Positions 10,085 through 20,268 of a DNA stretch of 64,000 nt are shown one piece after another. The stretch's first letter is position 1. The number at the start of each line of letters is the position of its first letter. The notes below the pieces were generated by a model. It was not told the origin of the DNA. It saw nothing but the letters and a program-made list of their open reading frames with translations, and did no database searches. The DNA is from Stomoxys calcitrans (lineage: Eukaryota; Arthropoda; Insecta; Diptera; Muscidae): contig NC_081552.1 in NCBI RefSeq assembly GCF_963082655.1, positions 128,311,494-128,375,493 of the forward strand, in the 5' to 3' direction. The translations under genes and the position numbers were made by a program.

Positions 10085-10955
10085 TAAGGTTAGATTGAAA
10101 AGAAGGTGCAGATATGAATCCGCCCCATACCACTATGGACATTCACCTAAGCCAGTAATCGGTTTGTTGTGGCCCACACATGCTATCACTTGCCGCATCG
10201 ATTTTACATACCGAAAGCTATACTGATCTCCTTCTTACTTCCTTGCAGTAATATCCTCGTCCTCTCACAATCCGGACCTCCTCATAGGATTTTCGCCGTC
10301 CTACCGACCGTTTCAATATTCCACAGTGTTGCATGCGGGTTAACGAAGATTATTGACGGCAGTTCTCTGGCCTTCACTGCCAAATCGTCTGCTTTTTCAT
10401 TCCCCCTAACTCCGCTACCGCCCGGCACCCAAACTATGCGGACTGTACCATCCTCAGAGAAGGCAATAATCTCCTTCTTACACTCCAAGACTGTTCGTGA
10501 CCTTACCGCCCTGGTTGTTTTGCCCTTATGGCAATTTTACTGTCGGTAGAGATGTTCACACTCGACGTCCTCGCGTTAGCACTACACCACTTCACGAATT
10601 CCGTGATCGCCCGGATCTCCGCCTGCAGGACCGTATTATGGTCAGGCAGTATCAGTCCCTGGGTTCTCAATGTCAACTCCCAGGCCCACTCTGTCCTCTA
10701 GCTTTGATCCATCCGTGTAACATGATCTTCCAGATGGCAATACTAGGGTTCCGTCAATTCAAGATTGTGCCGATGGCAACAGTGCGTCGCACTCGACTTC
10801 AAGGTTCATCTCAGGTATCCGATCGGAAATCTCTTCCCTTCCTTCCAGGTTTCCTATCGTCGCTTCGATTATACCGCGATGGTATGAGCTGCTCCCATCC
10901 TCAATCCATTCTCCCATCGCCTTAAGTCTCATAGCCGTAATGGTTGGCAGCGAAT
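10085..10955 (-). pseudogene. Family A LINE, 5'-truncated (RNase H and 3' end)
   Basis: On the minus strand this holds the distal part of a family A element: pieces around EWIEDGSSSYHRGIIEATIGNL, a damaged RNase H domain, MECKKEIIAFSEDGTVRIVWVPG and GNEKADDLAVKAREL. It ends with the family's 3' UTR (rc of catt/cataccactatggacattc) and a short CTAACC-like tail near 10085. Several frameshifts are present. It lies head to head with the plus-strand copy that starts near 10960. Confidence 0.8.
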
Positions 10956-10959
10956 GCCA

Positions 10960-13393
10960 ACAGGATTGCGTCTGCACTGGTGGGATCCTTCGAAGATAGT
11001 TGTCCTCTTCGGGAAAGGAAACCAGCCCAAGAAAAACCTTGGATGACCGGGGAGATTCGCAATATTGGAAAAGAGGTCCGCAGTCTTTTTAACAGAGCAA
11101 GTCGTAAAAAGGCGGAAGTTTATTGAGATGTGTATTACACACGGCTCAAGGAATACAATAAGATTACCAGAGCGGCAAAACGTGCCTTCTGGAAGCTTTT
11201 CAGCGAACAGGTCGATAGCGTTAATGACGCCGCCAAGATAAAAAAAAACTCTCTAAAAACCCCATGTCCAAACTGAAACTTTAGTAGACGAGACGAGAGA
11301 GAGCAGAGACAGCGGAGAACATGTCGAGCCTTTCCGAAAGCCTGGCAGGAGGCAAGGGTGGTGTTTATACCCAAGCCCGGCAAGGCAAGTTATGCGACAC
11401 CAAAGGCCTACAGATTCATAAGTCTGACGTCCTTTCTACTCAAAACCTTGGAACGTATTGTGGACACCATGATAAAGAGTAAGACATCCAGCAAACTGCT
11501 CAAATACAAACAGCATGCCTATGTCAAGGGAAGGTCGGTGGAGACCGCCCTGCACGAGGTTGTGCATAAAATAGACGAATCATTCGATGCCAAAACGTAC
11601 ACACTGGCGGTATGCATTGACATCGAGGGGGCTTTTAACAATGTACGGACCGACACTCCTTATACCAGTACTGGGTGGACCCGGTCCATTGAGACTGAAT
11701 AAACCATATGCTAAGCAACAGGTGGATAAATTGTGTGTCCCATGGCATAAATATAAGGGAGAAAGTGGCACAAGGCACATCAAAGTAGGGCAGTTGAGAC
11801 CCAGTGGTCTCAATGTTAACCCAGAGAAGTCTGAAATATGCCTGTTCACGAGGAAGACGATATCGATATCTGACAAGATCAAATACTTAGGTGTGTTCTT
11901 GGACAGGAAACTGAATTGTAAATGTCACATTCAGGAGCGTACTGAGAAGGCTCACAGATGTTGGGCACTATGTAGACGGGACGTAAGCTCGAAATGGGGG
12001 CTGAATCCTAGGATAGTCCACTGGCTCCACAGGAGCGTGATTAGAACAATACGACTCTGTAGTTTGATGAATGCTATGGAGAAAAAGTGCAACATAAGGA
12101 CCATACAACAGGTTCAGAGAACGTGTTGTCTTGGCATATACGGAGCGATGAGGACTACGCCCACTAGGGCAATGGAGACTATTCTAGAAATCCGACCCAT
12201 TGACATACAGATTAAGTGTGAGGCAGCCAGTGCGGCTATGAGATTTAAGGCGATGGCAGAATGGATTGAGGATGGGAGCAGCTCATACCATCGCGGTATA
12301 ATGGAGGCGACGATAGGAAACCTGAAAAGAAGGGAAGAGGTTTCCGATCGAATACCTGTGATGAACCTTGAAGTCGAGTGCGAGGCACTACTGCCATCGG
12401 CACAGTCTTGGATTCAGGGAACCCTAGTATTGCCATCTGGAAGATCATGTTACACGGATGGATCAAAGCTAGAGAACAGAGCGGGCCTGGGGTTTTACAT
12501 TGAGAACCCAGGGACTGATATCTTTTTTAGACTCCCTGACCATAATACGGTCCTACAGGCGGAGATCCGGATGATCACGGAATTCGAGAAGTGGTGTAGT
12601 GCTAACGCGAGGACGTCGAGTGTGAACATCTTTACCGACAGTAAAATTGTCATAAGGGAAATAACGACAGGACGGTAAGGTCACGAACAGTCTTGCAGTG
12701 TAAGAAGGAGATTAACGCCTTCTATGAGGATTGCAAAACCCACATGGTTTGGGTGCCGGGCCATAATAGAGTAAGAGGAAATGAAAGGGCAGACGATTTG
12801 GCGGCGAAGGCCAGAGGACTGCCGTCAATAAACTTGGTTAACCCGAAGCTTTTCGGGTCGTCGCAGTCTGAGTTAAGGGAGTGGGCGATGAATGCACATG
12901 CAACATTGTGGAACAGCGAAACGGTCGTTAGGATGGCGAAAATCCAATGGGGGGATCCAGGTCGTAGAGAAGACGAGGCTATTACTGAAAGGAAACAAGA
13001 AGGAGGTCAGTATAGCTATTGAAATCATAACGGGACATATAGGACTACAAGCTCACTTATGTAAAATCGGTGCGGCAAGTGATAGCATTTGTAGGGCATG
13101 TGGGGAAGATGATGAGACGTTGGAGCATTTCCTTTGTTATTGCCCGGCTTTCGCGTCTAACAGATACCGACACTTACGTGGAGACACAATACCAGACATG
13201 AACCAACTTAGGGGAGTGGTATTGAAAACAACTAAGGATTTTGTAAGTAGCACGGAATTCCTAACTTACAATTTTTTTTATAGAGGTTACTTCATAGTTT
13301 TAAGAGCGCACAACAAGGTGTAGGTGTATGTCCATAGTGGCATGGGGCGGATTAATATCAGCACCCTCTTTTCAACCTAACCTAGCCTAACCT
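10960..13393 (+). pseudogene. Family A LINE ORF2, RT-RNase H, internally deleted
   Basis: This plus-strand copy preserves long stretches of a LOA/I-group LINE ORF2. It begins in the linker between endonuclease and RT (RERKPAQEKPWMTGEIRNIGKE). RT pieces are VVFIPKPGKASYATPKAYRFISLTSF (split here for brevity), KTLERIVDTMIKS and VCIDIEGAFNNVRTD; the region with the catalytic YADD is deleted near 11690. A long frame at 11587-12678 gives the RT thumb and RNase H: CYTDGSKLENRAGLGFY, QAEIRMI, IFTDSKIV, then GNERADDLAAKAR in a shifted frame. The C-terminus has a CRACGEDDETLEHFLCYCP zinc-finger-like motif. The 3' end is gcatggggcggattaat then a CCTAA-rich tail to about 13393. Without the RT core it cannot mobilise. 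Confidence 0.85.
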
Positions 13394-13810
13394 TGGGTGT
13401 CATGTAGTTCTCAGATGAACGCACGGTGTTAAAAAAAGAAATGCGAATACGAAGACAGAGTAAATACGAAATATCAAATAAAAGCGAAATATCAGGGAAA
13501 TATGGCCCACCAAAAAATTGTTCCTTCCTTGGAAGCAATACGAAAATATTCTAGTATACTAATACGCATTTTGAATGCTCAATAAGTATGCATGAAACTA
13601 TCATGTAAAGTAATATTCTTAAAAAATTTGACAAATTAATATGGTTTTAATATATTTTTGTGCAGTAATCGTTTACATGGGGTATGCATAAAACATGGCT
13701 TCAAAGTATGGTAAAGACAAATTTGTTTTGCATCCAATTTGCTTCTGATCACAACAACCGCTGTCCTAATAGTGTTTTTTGAGCTCATTTAACGAAGTTT
13801 AGGTAAACAA
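13394..13810. other. No gene seen
   Basis: AT-rich sequence after the family A tail. I recognise nothing in it on either strand. Confidence 0.45.
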
Positions 13811-13907
13811 TTCGTTGTTGTTGTAGCAGTGTGTTGTACACTGAAGCGGCAGCCCTTGCCGATGAAGGAATTCATCGGGTTAATCCGGTACGTACAACCG
13901 GCTGCCA
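13811..13907 (-). mobile_element. Minute family C derivative: LINE 5' end joined to 3' tail
   Basis: Read on the minus strand it starts ccggttgtacgta..., which matches the 5' end of the family C LINE at 30538, continues about 75 bp with the aaggaattcatcgggttaat-type leader, and then jumps straight to ctgctacaacaacaacg, the (CAA)n 3' terminus of family C (27261-27277). All of the coding body is missing. Confidence 0.6.
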
Positions 13908-15312
13908 TTGGATTATTTATATAAAAAAACCTATTTCTTCCTCTAAAACATTTTAAAAGGCACCGGCTTATTTTTCCGTTTGAACCACTATATTACGCTA
14001 TTCTAAACTTCAATGGGAAAAAACTGAAAATAAAACAAGAACCATGAGTAGTATGTATCACTCTCAAAGAAAAGAGAGTGTGCTCAATAACACAGGTGAA
14101 AATATTGGTAAATACTTATGTTTTTTTTACCACGTTCTTTTCGAGAGAACAAAACTCATACCTACTAACTCCAACAGCGTTGGTGTTATTTGGTATCTTC
14201 TCACCGCAACTATCGGCGTTTATCGAATACATCGCGCAATTATGGTGGTTTTGAGTAGAAAGGGCGTAAGGCTTATAGGTCTGTAGGTTTTTGGTGTCGC
14301 ATAACTTGCTTTGCCGGGCTTGGGTATATATACCACCCTTGCCACCTGCCAGGCTTTCGGAGTATATGCAAGTTCGGCTACTTCTGTAGTAACGCCGAAA
14401 ATATTCCATGCGGTCCGGGTGACTCAAATGGTTCGAAGCACCTCAAGGCTTTCTACCATAAATTCTGTAAAGATATGCATTCGATCAATCTCATTATTCC
14501 AAGATTCCGGTATCTCCGTGAGTATCATGTTGAAATGCGTTTTTATCAAAAACCTCAACATGTCCTCCATTGTCTTTAATCTCACTACCATGTCGTCTAC
14601 TAACGCACAGTGGGATGAAAAAAAAAATAAGTGGAAATAAGTCTGCAATTTTCGAACAGGTAAAGACATCTTCATGAAATTCTACATGGTTATGACTGAG
14701 GTGTTAACGTGCTTATGCGCAGGGCCCTAGAGCGCCCGAGGGCCTTTAAAGTTGGTCACCTCGACACTACGAAATTTTGTTCGGTCTGGCAAAAGCGCAT
14801 TTATGGTCCGATATTCAAAATTATTTGGTGCAAAGCGTTCAAAAACACTACAAAAACACATTATTAAATGTACGGGATATCTTTTACAGTGTCCAAGAAA
14901 TTCGACTTAATTTTGAAATTTTCGCAGAGGCTGGCCACTTGTTTTGTTGCTTGTGAAGACATTTCTGAACCGATTTTAAATCTCCTAACTGATTTGGAAA
15001 GCAGATAAAATTTACTTCAGCAAAGGTTAGCGAGTTATAAAACAAAAAATGTGTAAAAAGTAAATTTTGTGCTTTTTTGAAAAAAAAAATATATATCATT
15101 TCATTGTTTCGTCTTTATACAGAAAACTTTGCCTAACACTACAAATTTTGCTTACCGTTCTGTAAAGAGGTCTTAATTTAGATGCGTTTAAAGTGTAATT
15201 TTTTTAGAGTAGGAGATATTTGAAGATCAATATTGGCATTTTTTTTTACAAAAAACTGTGAAAACCCTTCAAGTTCACAAAACGCAAAGCTGAAACCCCC
15301 CAACTTTATTAC
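13908..15312. other. Mostly unrecognised; short family A fragment at about 14245-14360 (minus)
   Basis: At 14245-14360, minus strand, the peptide ESLAGGKGGIYTQARQSKLC and nearby frames correspond to the family A RT segment around 'VFIPKPGKASYATPK', so a small broken piece of that LINE is present. The frame at 14424-14675 (minus; MEDMLRFLIKTHFNMIL) has no recognised relative. From 14600 to 15300 I see AT-rich DNA with poly(A/T) runs and no coding evidence. Confidence 0.5.
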
Positions 15313-15484
15313 ATACTAGCTAAACCGGGCCCGCTGCGCTGCACCATCTTTTATTTTATACTAGCTGACACGGGCCTGCTCCGCTGCGCCTTCTTTTACT
15401 TTATATGGAACAAAAGTTTCCTTGGAATATTTATTTTCAACAATTAAAGAGCTTTTAGTGAAATACCATGCTACGAATATAGTA

Positions 15485-16436
15485 TTGCGTTGCCCAAAAA
15501 GTAATTGTCGGTAATATAGTTGTAATATAGTCGGCGTTGACAAATTTTTTCAACGGCTTGTGACTCTGTAATTGCATTCTTTCTTCTGTCAGTTATCAGC
15601 TGTTACTTTTAGCTTGCTTTAGAAAAAAAGTGCGCGAAATTTTGTTTACATTTGTTTGTTTGGCGTCAATTTTAGTATGGGTACCACATGTATTAAAAAA
15701 AATTCATTTAACAAACCGAATCAACGCTTGTGATATGCACCTTAAACGCAATGAATTCGATCCGTTTTCAAAACGAATCATAACTGGAGATGAAAAATGG
15801 ATTGTTTACAACAACGTTAGTCGAAAACGATCATGATCCAAGCATGGTGAACCAGCTCAAACCACTTCAAAGGCTGATATCCACCAAAAGAAGGTTATGC
15901 TGTCTGTTTGGTGGGATTGGAAGGGTGTGGTATATTTTGAGCTGCTTCCAAGGAACCAAACGATTAATTCAGATGTTTACTGTCAACAATTGGACAAATT
16001 GAATACAGCCATCAAGGAGAAGCGACCAGAATTGGTCAATCGTAAAGGTGTCATATTCCACCAGGACAACGCTAGACCGCACACATCTTTGGTCACTCGC
16101 CAAAAACTGAGTGAGCTTGGCTGGGAACTTTTGATGCATCCACCATATAGCCCTGACCTTGCACCATCAGACTACCATTTATTTCGATCTTTGCAGAACT
16201 TCTTAAATGGTAAAACTTTCGGCAATGATGAGGCTATAAAATCGCACTTGGTTCAGTTTTTTGCAGATAAAGGCCAGAAGTTCTATGAGCGTGGAATACT
16301 AAATTTGCCAGGAAGATGGCAAAAAGTTATCGAACAAAATGGCAATTATATATTTGATTAAAGTTCATTCTAAGGTTTATTAAAAATGCATTTACTTTCT
16401 TTTAAAAAATCCGAAATTACTTTTTAGGCAACCCAA
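15485..16436 (+). mobile_element. Mariner (DD34D) transposon, 952 bp, N-terminally deleted
   Basis: Terminal inverted repeats (ttgcgttgcccaaaaagtaa at the left, its partner ending tttttaggcaacccaa at the right) are bounded by TA at 15483-15484 and 16437-16438. The element is about 350 bp shorter than a typical mariner because the transposase helix-turn-helix region is deleted. It is inserted in the non-coding repeat between 'ctacgaata' and 'tatcgcttga', as shown by the uninterrupted copy near 37760. It is the parent type of the 236-bp MITEs at 43424 and 47882. Confidence 0.9.
15630..16361 (+). pseudogene. Mariner transposase, catalytic domain
   Basis: The catalytic half of a mariner transposase, the enzyme that cuts and pastes the element at TA sites. 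Visible motifs are TGDEKWIVY (first Asp), HQDNARPH (second Asp), and YSPDLAPSDYHLF (third Asp, 34 residues after the second), so DD34D. The reading frame is single from 15630 to 16361 except for one TGA at 15834-15836, where family members have Trp in RKRSWSK. The usual N-terminal DNA-binding region of about 110 residues is missing. It is therefore dead as an enzyme, although its ends could still be recognised by a related transposase. Confidence 0.85.
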
Positions 16437-16579
16437 TATATCGCTTGAATAACAATTTAACAATATAAGTGCCTTTGTCCGAATCCCATATGATCTTTAT
16501 TGGTCTACGAATTTAAGTTTGGATGTAAGGTGTACCCCATTCTTAAAATTCTTTATTTCAGCCCGCTACTCTCATGATA

Positions 16580-18750
16580 TCAGATTTAGGGGTGTTTTAA
16601 GGGGTGAGGTGTTCCCCCAGGAACTTGGCCGTGAAAAATATCAGCATCGTGCTCTTCTATCAAAAACCATTTATTTAAACCCCATATTGCCATTGGTTTA
16701 GGGGAGTTTACACGGTGAGGCGTCCCCCAAACACATGGCCAAAAATAGGTAATCAAATTCGTTTTCTAATCTTAAACACCACATATTGGCATGGTCGAAA
16801 ATGTTTTGGGGAAGGGGTGATTCCCTAAATACATGGTCCTAAATTTGGATATCAAATTCGTATTCCACTCCCAAATACCTTTATTTGAGCACCATTTTGC
16901 GATGGTCACTAAAAAATTGCTGCTTGTGGGGTATTTAGGGAAAGGGGTTGACCCCCAGAAAATTGGTCCCGAAAGTGGGTATCAATTCTTGCTCTACCCC
17001 CCCAAGTCCTTTCATTTAATCTCCACATTGACATGGTCGGTAAATATAGCCGATTTAGGGGTGTTTTTGGGGATTGGAGTGGTCCCCCAAACACTAAGCC
17101 CGGAAAATATGTCAGCAACGTGTTCTATTCTCATATATCTATATATCATCTATTTAAACCCCATATTTTGGGAAAGGGGTTGACCTCCAGAAAAATGGTC
17201 CCGAAAGTGGATATCAATTCTTGCTCTACCCCCCAATACCTTTCATTTAAGCTCCACATTGACATGGTCGGTATATATGGCAGATATTGCGGTGTTTTGG
17301 GGATTAGGGTGGTCGCTCAAACACTAAGCCCGGAAAATATATCAGCAACGTGTTCTATTCTCTGTTCTATATATATACATATTTATTTGAACCCCATATT
17401 GCCATTGGCCTCAAAATCTGCAAATATTTTCGGTTTGGGGTATTGGCCCTAAAAACTATGAATATTTAGTTCCACTCTCTTTACGACCGAAAATGTCTTG
17501 GTGAGCAAATACGTCCTATTTGGGAGTTGTTTTGGTGGTGAGACGTCCCCAAGACAGTTGGTCCCTAACGTTGATATCAGATACGTGGTCTACTCCCAAA
17601 TACCGTTAATTTCAGCCCCATATTTCCATAGTCGGCAAACGTGACCGGCTTGGGGGGTGTTTTGGGGGATGGGCGGCCACTCAGTGAGTTGGCCTTGAAA
17701 ATATGTATCGGGTTCGTGTTCCACTTTAAAAAACCCCTTGTTTCTGTCTCATATTGCAAAAGTCAGCAAATACTTACTATTTGGGTGGTGTTGTGGGGGT
17801 GGGGTGGCCCCTTAGACACTTTTCCCAAATATTGATATCAGATTCGTTCTTTACTCCCAAACACCTTTCATTTAACCTCATATGGCTACGGTCGTCAATT
17901 TGTCCCCTTTGGGGGACGTTTTTGGGGATGGGCGGCCCCCCAAACACTTGGTCCCATATTTGGATATCAGATTCTAATTCTACACTCAAATACCTTTTGT
18001 TTCAGCCTCATATTCGCATGGTCAGTAAATAAGTTGTTTGGGGGGTGTTTTGGGGAAGGGGTGGACCCCCAGAAACGTGGTCCCACATTTGGATATCAGA
18101 TTCGTATTCTACCCTCAAATACCTTTCATTTGAGTCCCATATTGCCATGATCGGTAAATACGTCCGATCTAGGGGTGTTTTGGGGGTTGGGTGGTGTTGT
18201 GGGGGTGGAGTAGCCCCATAGACACCTTTTCCGAATATTGATATCAGATTTGTGCTTTACTCCCAAAGACCTTTAATTTGAGCCACATGTGGCTATGGTC
18301 GTAAATTTGTCCCCTTTGGGGGACGTTTTTGGGGAGAGGCGGCCCCCTAAACACTTGGTCCCATATTTGGATATCGTATTCCCATGGTCAGTAAATAAGT
18401 CCTGTTTGGTGGTGTTTTGGGGAAGGGGGGGACCCCCAGAAACGTGGTCCCACATTTGGATATCAGATTCGTATTCTACTCGCAAATACCTTTCATTTGA
18501 GTTCCATATTGCCATGGTCGGTAAATATGTCCGATTTAGGGGTGTTTTGGGGGTTGAGGTGGTCCCCCTAGCACTTGGTTCGACAAATGGATATCAGATA
18601 CGTTTTCTTGTCCTAAATACCTTTCATTTGAGTCCCATATTGTCGTGATTGGTCTAAATATATGTTTGGTAGGTTTTAGGGTGGGGCGGCCCCCCTAGGT
18701 ACCCCATCCGAAATTTGGATAGCAAATTTTTATCTTTAGGGCACCATATG
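16580..18750 (+). repeat. Tandem array, about 14 degenerate units of ~125-147 bp
   Basis: Each unit contains ccatattgccatggtcggta, a 'gatttaggggtgttttgggg' G-rich stretch, 'gtcccccaaacacttggtcc' and ggatatcagattcgt. The ggatatca landmark recurs near 16846, 16978, 17212, 17575, 17837, 17963, 18093, 18240, 18459, 18592 and 18717. Higher-order duplications are visible: a two-unit block at about 16930-17160 recurs at 17160-17390, and a three-unit block around 17834 recurs around 18239. Open frames here are by-products of the repeat. Confidence 0.85.
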
Positions 18751-18989
18751 AGACCACACAAAGCTTCGCTTAAATCGCACCACCCATCTCAGAGATCTGG
18801 CGTTTCTAAAAATTAGGGTAAGGGGGAGGGTCCGCCGGCCCGGTTCAGCCTTTTCTGAGTCTATAAGGGACACACAAACATACAAACAAACCTACAAACA
18901 AACACAAATTGATATTTATATATAAGATGGAAAAAAATTATCATTTGAATATTTATTTTCGACATTTAAAGAGCTTTTAGTGAAATACC

Positions 18990-19246
18990 AAATTGGAAAT
19001 TTTGCCCATGAACATTCCATTAAAGAACAGGGGCAAACTTCTTACATATCTATAAGAGCTGTTCGAGTTTAAGCTCAATGTTAAGGGGCCTCCTTTATGG
19101 CTGCCATACCGAATAGTACAGTACCTCACAAATGTCGCCAGCACTAGGAGGGGATAACCACCGCTGAAAATTTTTTCTGAAGTTCTCGCCAGGATTCGAA
19201 CCCAGGCGATCAGCGTCATAAGCGGACATATTAACCTCTGCGCTTA
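18990..19246 (-). mobile_element. tRNA-derived SINE, copy 1
   Basis: On the minus strand the head reads agcgcagaggttaatatgtc (A-box-like, near 19235-19246) followed by gggttcgaatcctggcgaga (B box ggttcgaatcc at 19192-19202). The body has 'gctggcgacatttgtgaggt' and 'aaggaggccccttaacattg' and ends catgggcaaaattt near 18990. A second copy is at 35690-35980. The tRNA-like head implies Pol III transcription and mobilisation by a LINE. It interrupts the second copy of the non-coding repeat between gaaatacca and actaacagtataac. Confidence 0.8.
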
Positions 19247-19306
19247 ACTAACAGTATAACAATATAAACGCATTTATCTAAATCCCATATGATCTTTATT
19301 GGTCTA

Positions 19307-19636
19307 GAGGACGGCAAGTGATAGCATGCGTAGGGCATGTGGGGAAGATGATGAGACGTTGGAGCATTTCCTATGTCATTGCCCGGCTTTCGCGGTTAAC
19401 AGACACCAGTACTTAGGTGGGGACACGATATCAGATATGAACCAACTTAGCGAAGTGTTATGGAAAACAATTAAGGATTTTGTAAGTAGCACGGAATTCC
19501 TAACTTAAAATTTTCTTTTTCGAGGTTACTTTTTAGTTTTTAGAGCGCAGAACAAGCCGATTACTGGCTTTGGTATATGTCCATAGTGGCATGGGGCGGA
19601 TTAATATCTACACACTCTTTCCAACCTAACCTAACC
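19307..19636 (+). mobile_element. Family A LINE 3' end with 11-bp target-site duplication
   Basis: This insertion holds the C-terminal zinc-finger motif (MRRACGEDDETLEHFLCHCP), the 3' UTR and a CCTAACCTAACC tail. It is bracketed by ttattggtcta at 19296-19306 and 19637-19647. Unoccupied relatives near 16497 and, inverted, near 37705 show a single copy of this target, confirming the insertion site. Confidence 0.9.
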
Positions 19637-19647
19637 TTATTGGTCTA

Positions 19648-19934
19648 TGAATTCGCTTGATGGGTTGAGGGTCATTTAAGTTTGGATGTTAGATAGTATA
19701 TTCCATTCTAAAAGCCCTTATTTGAGCCCGATATTTACATGGAGATTTTGGGAGTGGGAAGGCTCCAGGGTGGTGGTTGGTGGGTTTAGGAGGTGGTGTG
19801 GAGCCCGAAAAACGTGGTCCTGAAATTGGTATGCATTTCCTACTCTATTCCCAAATACCTTTCATTCGAGCCCCATATTGCCATGGTCGGTTAATTACTC
19901 CTTGGGGGATATTCTGAGATAGGGGCGCTCAATT
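19648..19934 (+). repeat. Distal part of second non-coding repeat copy
   Basis: Continuation of the repeat interrupted by the SINE and the family A end. It includes one to two recognisable array units (ccatattgccatggtcggtt near 19876) and stops near 19934 where family B begins. Confidence 0.65.
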
Positions 19935-20266
19935 AAAATTTATCGTTGTGCGCTAAAAAAGATTGGTGGGATCTGGCCAAGGGCAGCACTAGATTAAGTC
20001 AAGAAGAAAGATATTTCTTTTCGACCAATTGATCATGCTTGGATACCAAAGGACTTCCTCAGATCCCGAATCGCTAATATTGCATATCTCCGGTCACCAT
20101 CAGCCATCATCAGTGGTTGAAAGATTGGAATTACATTCCCTTAGTCTTCCAAGTATCGATTCAGGATCTGAGGGAATCGATACTTGGAAACTAAAGGAAT
20201 GTAATCCCAACCTTCAACCACCGACTGAAAGATTGGTAGATTGGATGAGGCTGATGGTGACCGAGA
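19935..20266 (+). pseudogene. Family B LINE ORF1, first segment
   Basis: Part of the gag-like ORF1 of family B, recognisable by alignment to 25860-26310: 'ggatctggccaagggcagcactagatt', RIHSDPES-like and CNPNLQPPT peptides. It runs directly into the Tc1 insertion at 20269. An internal inverted copy of 'cttccaagtatcgattc' (20146-20190) shows local rearrangement. Several frames are needed. Confidence 0.65.
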
Positions 20267-20268
20267 TA

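Larger units (their letters stand above)
15313..18930 (+). mobile_element. Non-coding composite repeat with internal tandem array
   Basis: It opens with two successive GC-rich heads, actagctaaaccgggcccgc at 15313 and a sister at 15359, then a 'gagcttttagtgaaatacca' segment, the ~130-bp tandem array, and a closing part with ggttcagccttttctgagtc, an acaaacaaac-rich stretch and tatatataagat near 18928. Such GC head and 'acaaac...tatataa' tail remind me of non-coding ends of RTE-like insect elements, but no ORF is present, so its class is open. A mariner (15485-16436) is inserted in it. A second, shorter copy starts at about 18940. An inverted copy lies at 36720-37900. Confidence 0.65.

Noticed and set aside
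10085..13393. Twin-priming 5' inversion of a single LINE insertion
   Set aside because: Both arms have complete 3' UTRs and tails; a twin-primed copy would have only one.
16519..18648. Many 60-140-codon frames on both strands
   Set aside because: They arise from the ~130-bp tandem array; their products are repetitive and frame choice is arbitrary.
16580..18750. CRISPR-like array
   Set aside because: Units are long, degenerate and contiguous, without unique spacers; the genome is eukaryotic.
19192..19246. tRNA gene (minus) and another at 35700-35753
   Set aside because: A and B boxes are present but the cloverleaf is incomplete and the sequence continues into a shared ~200-bp body, so these are SINE heads.
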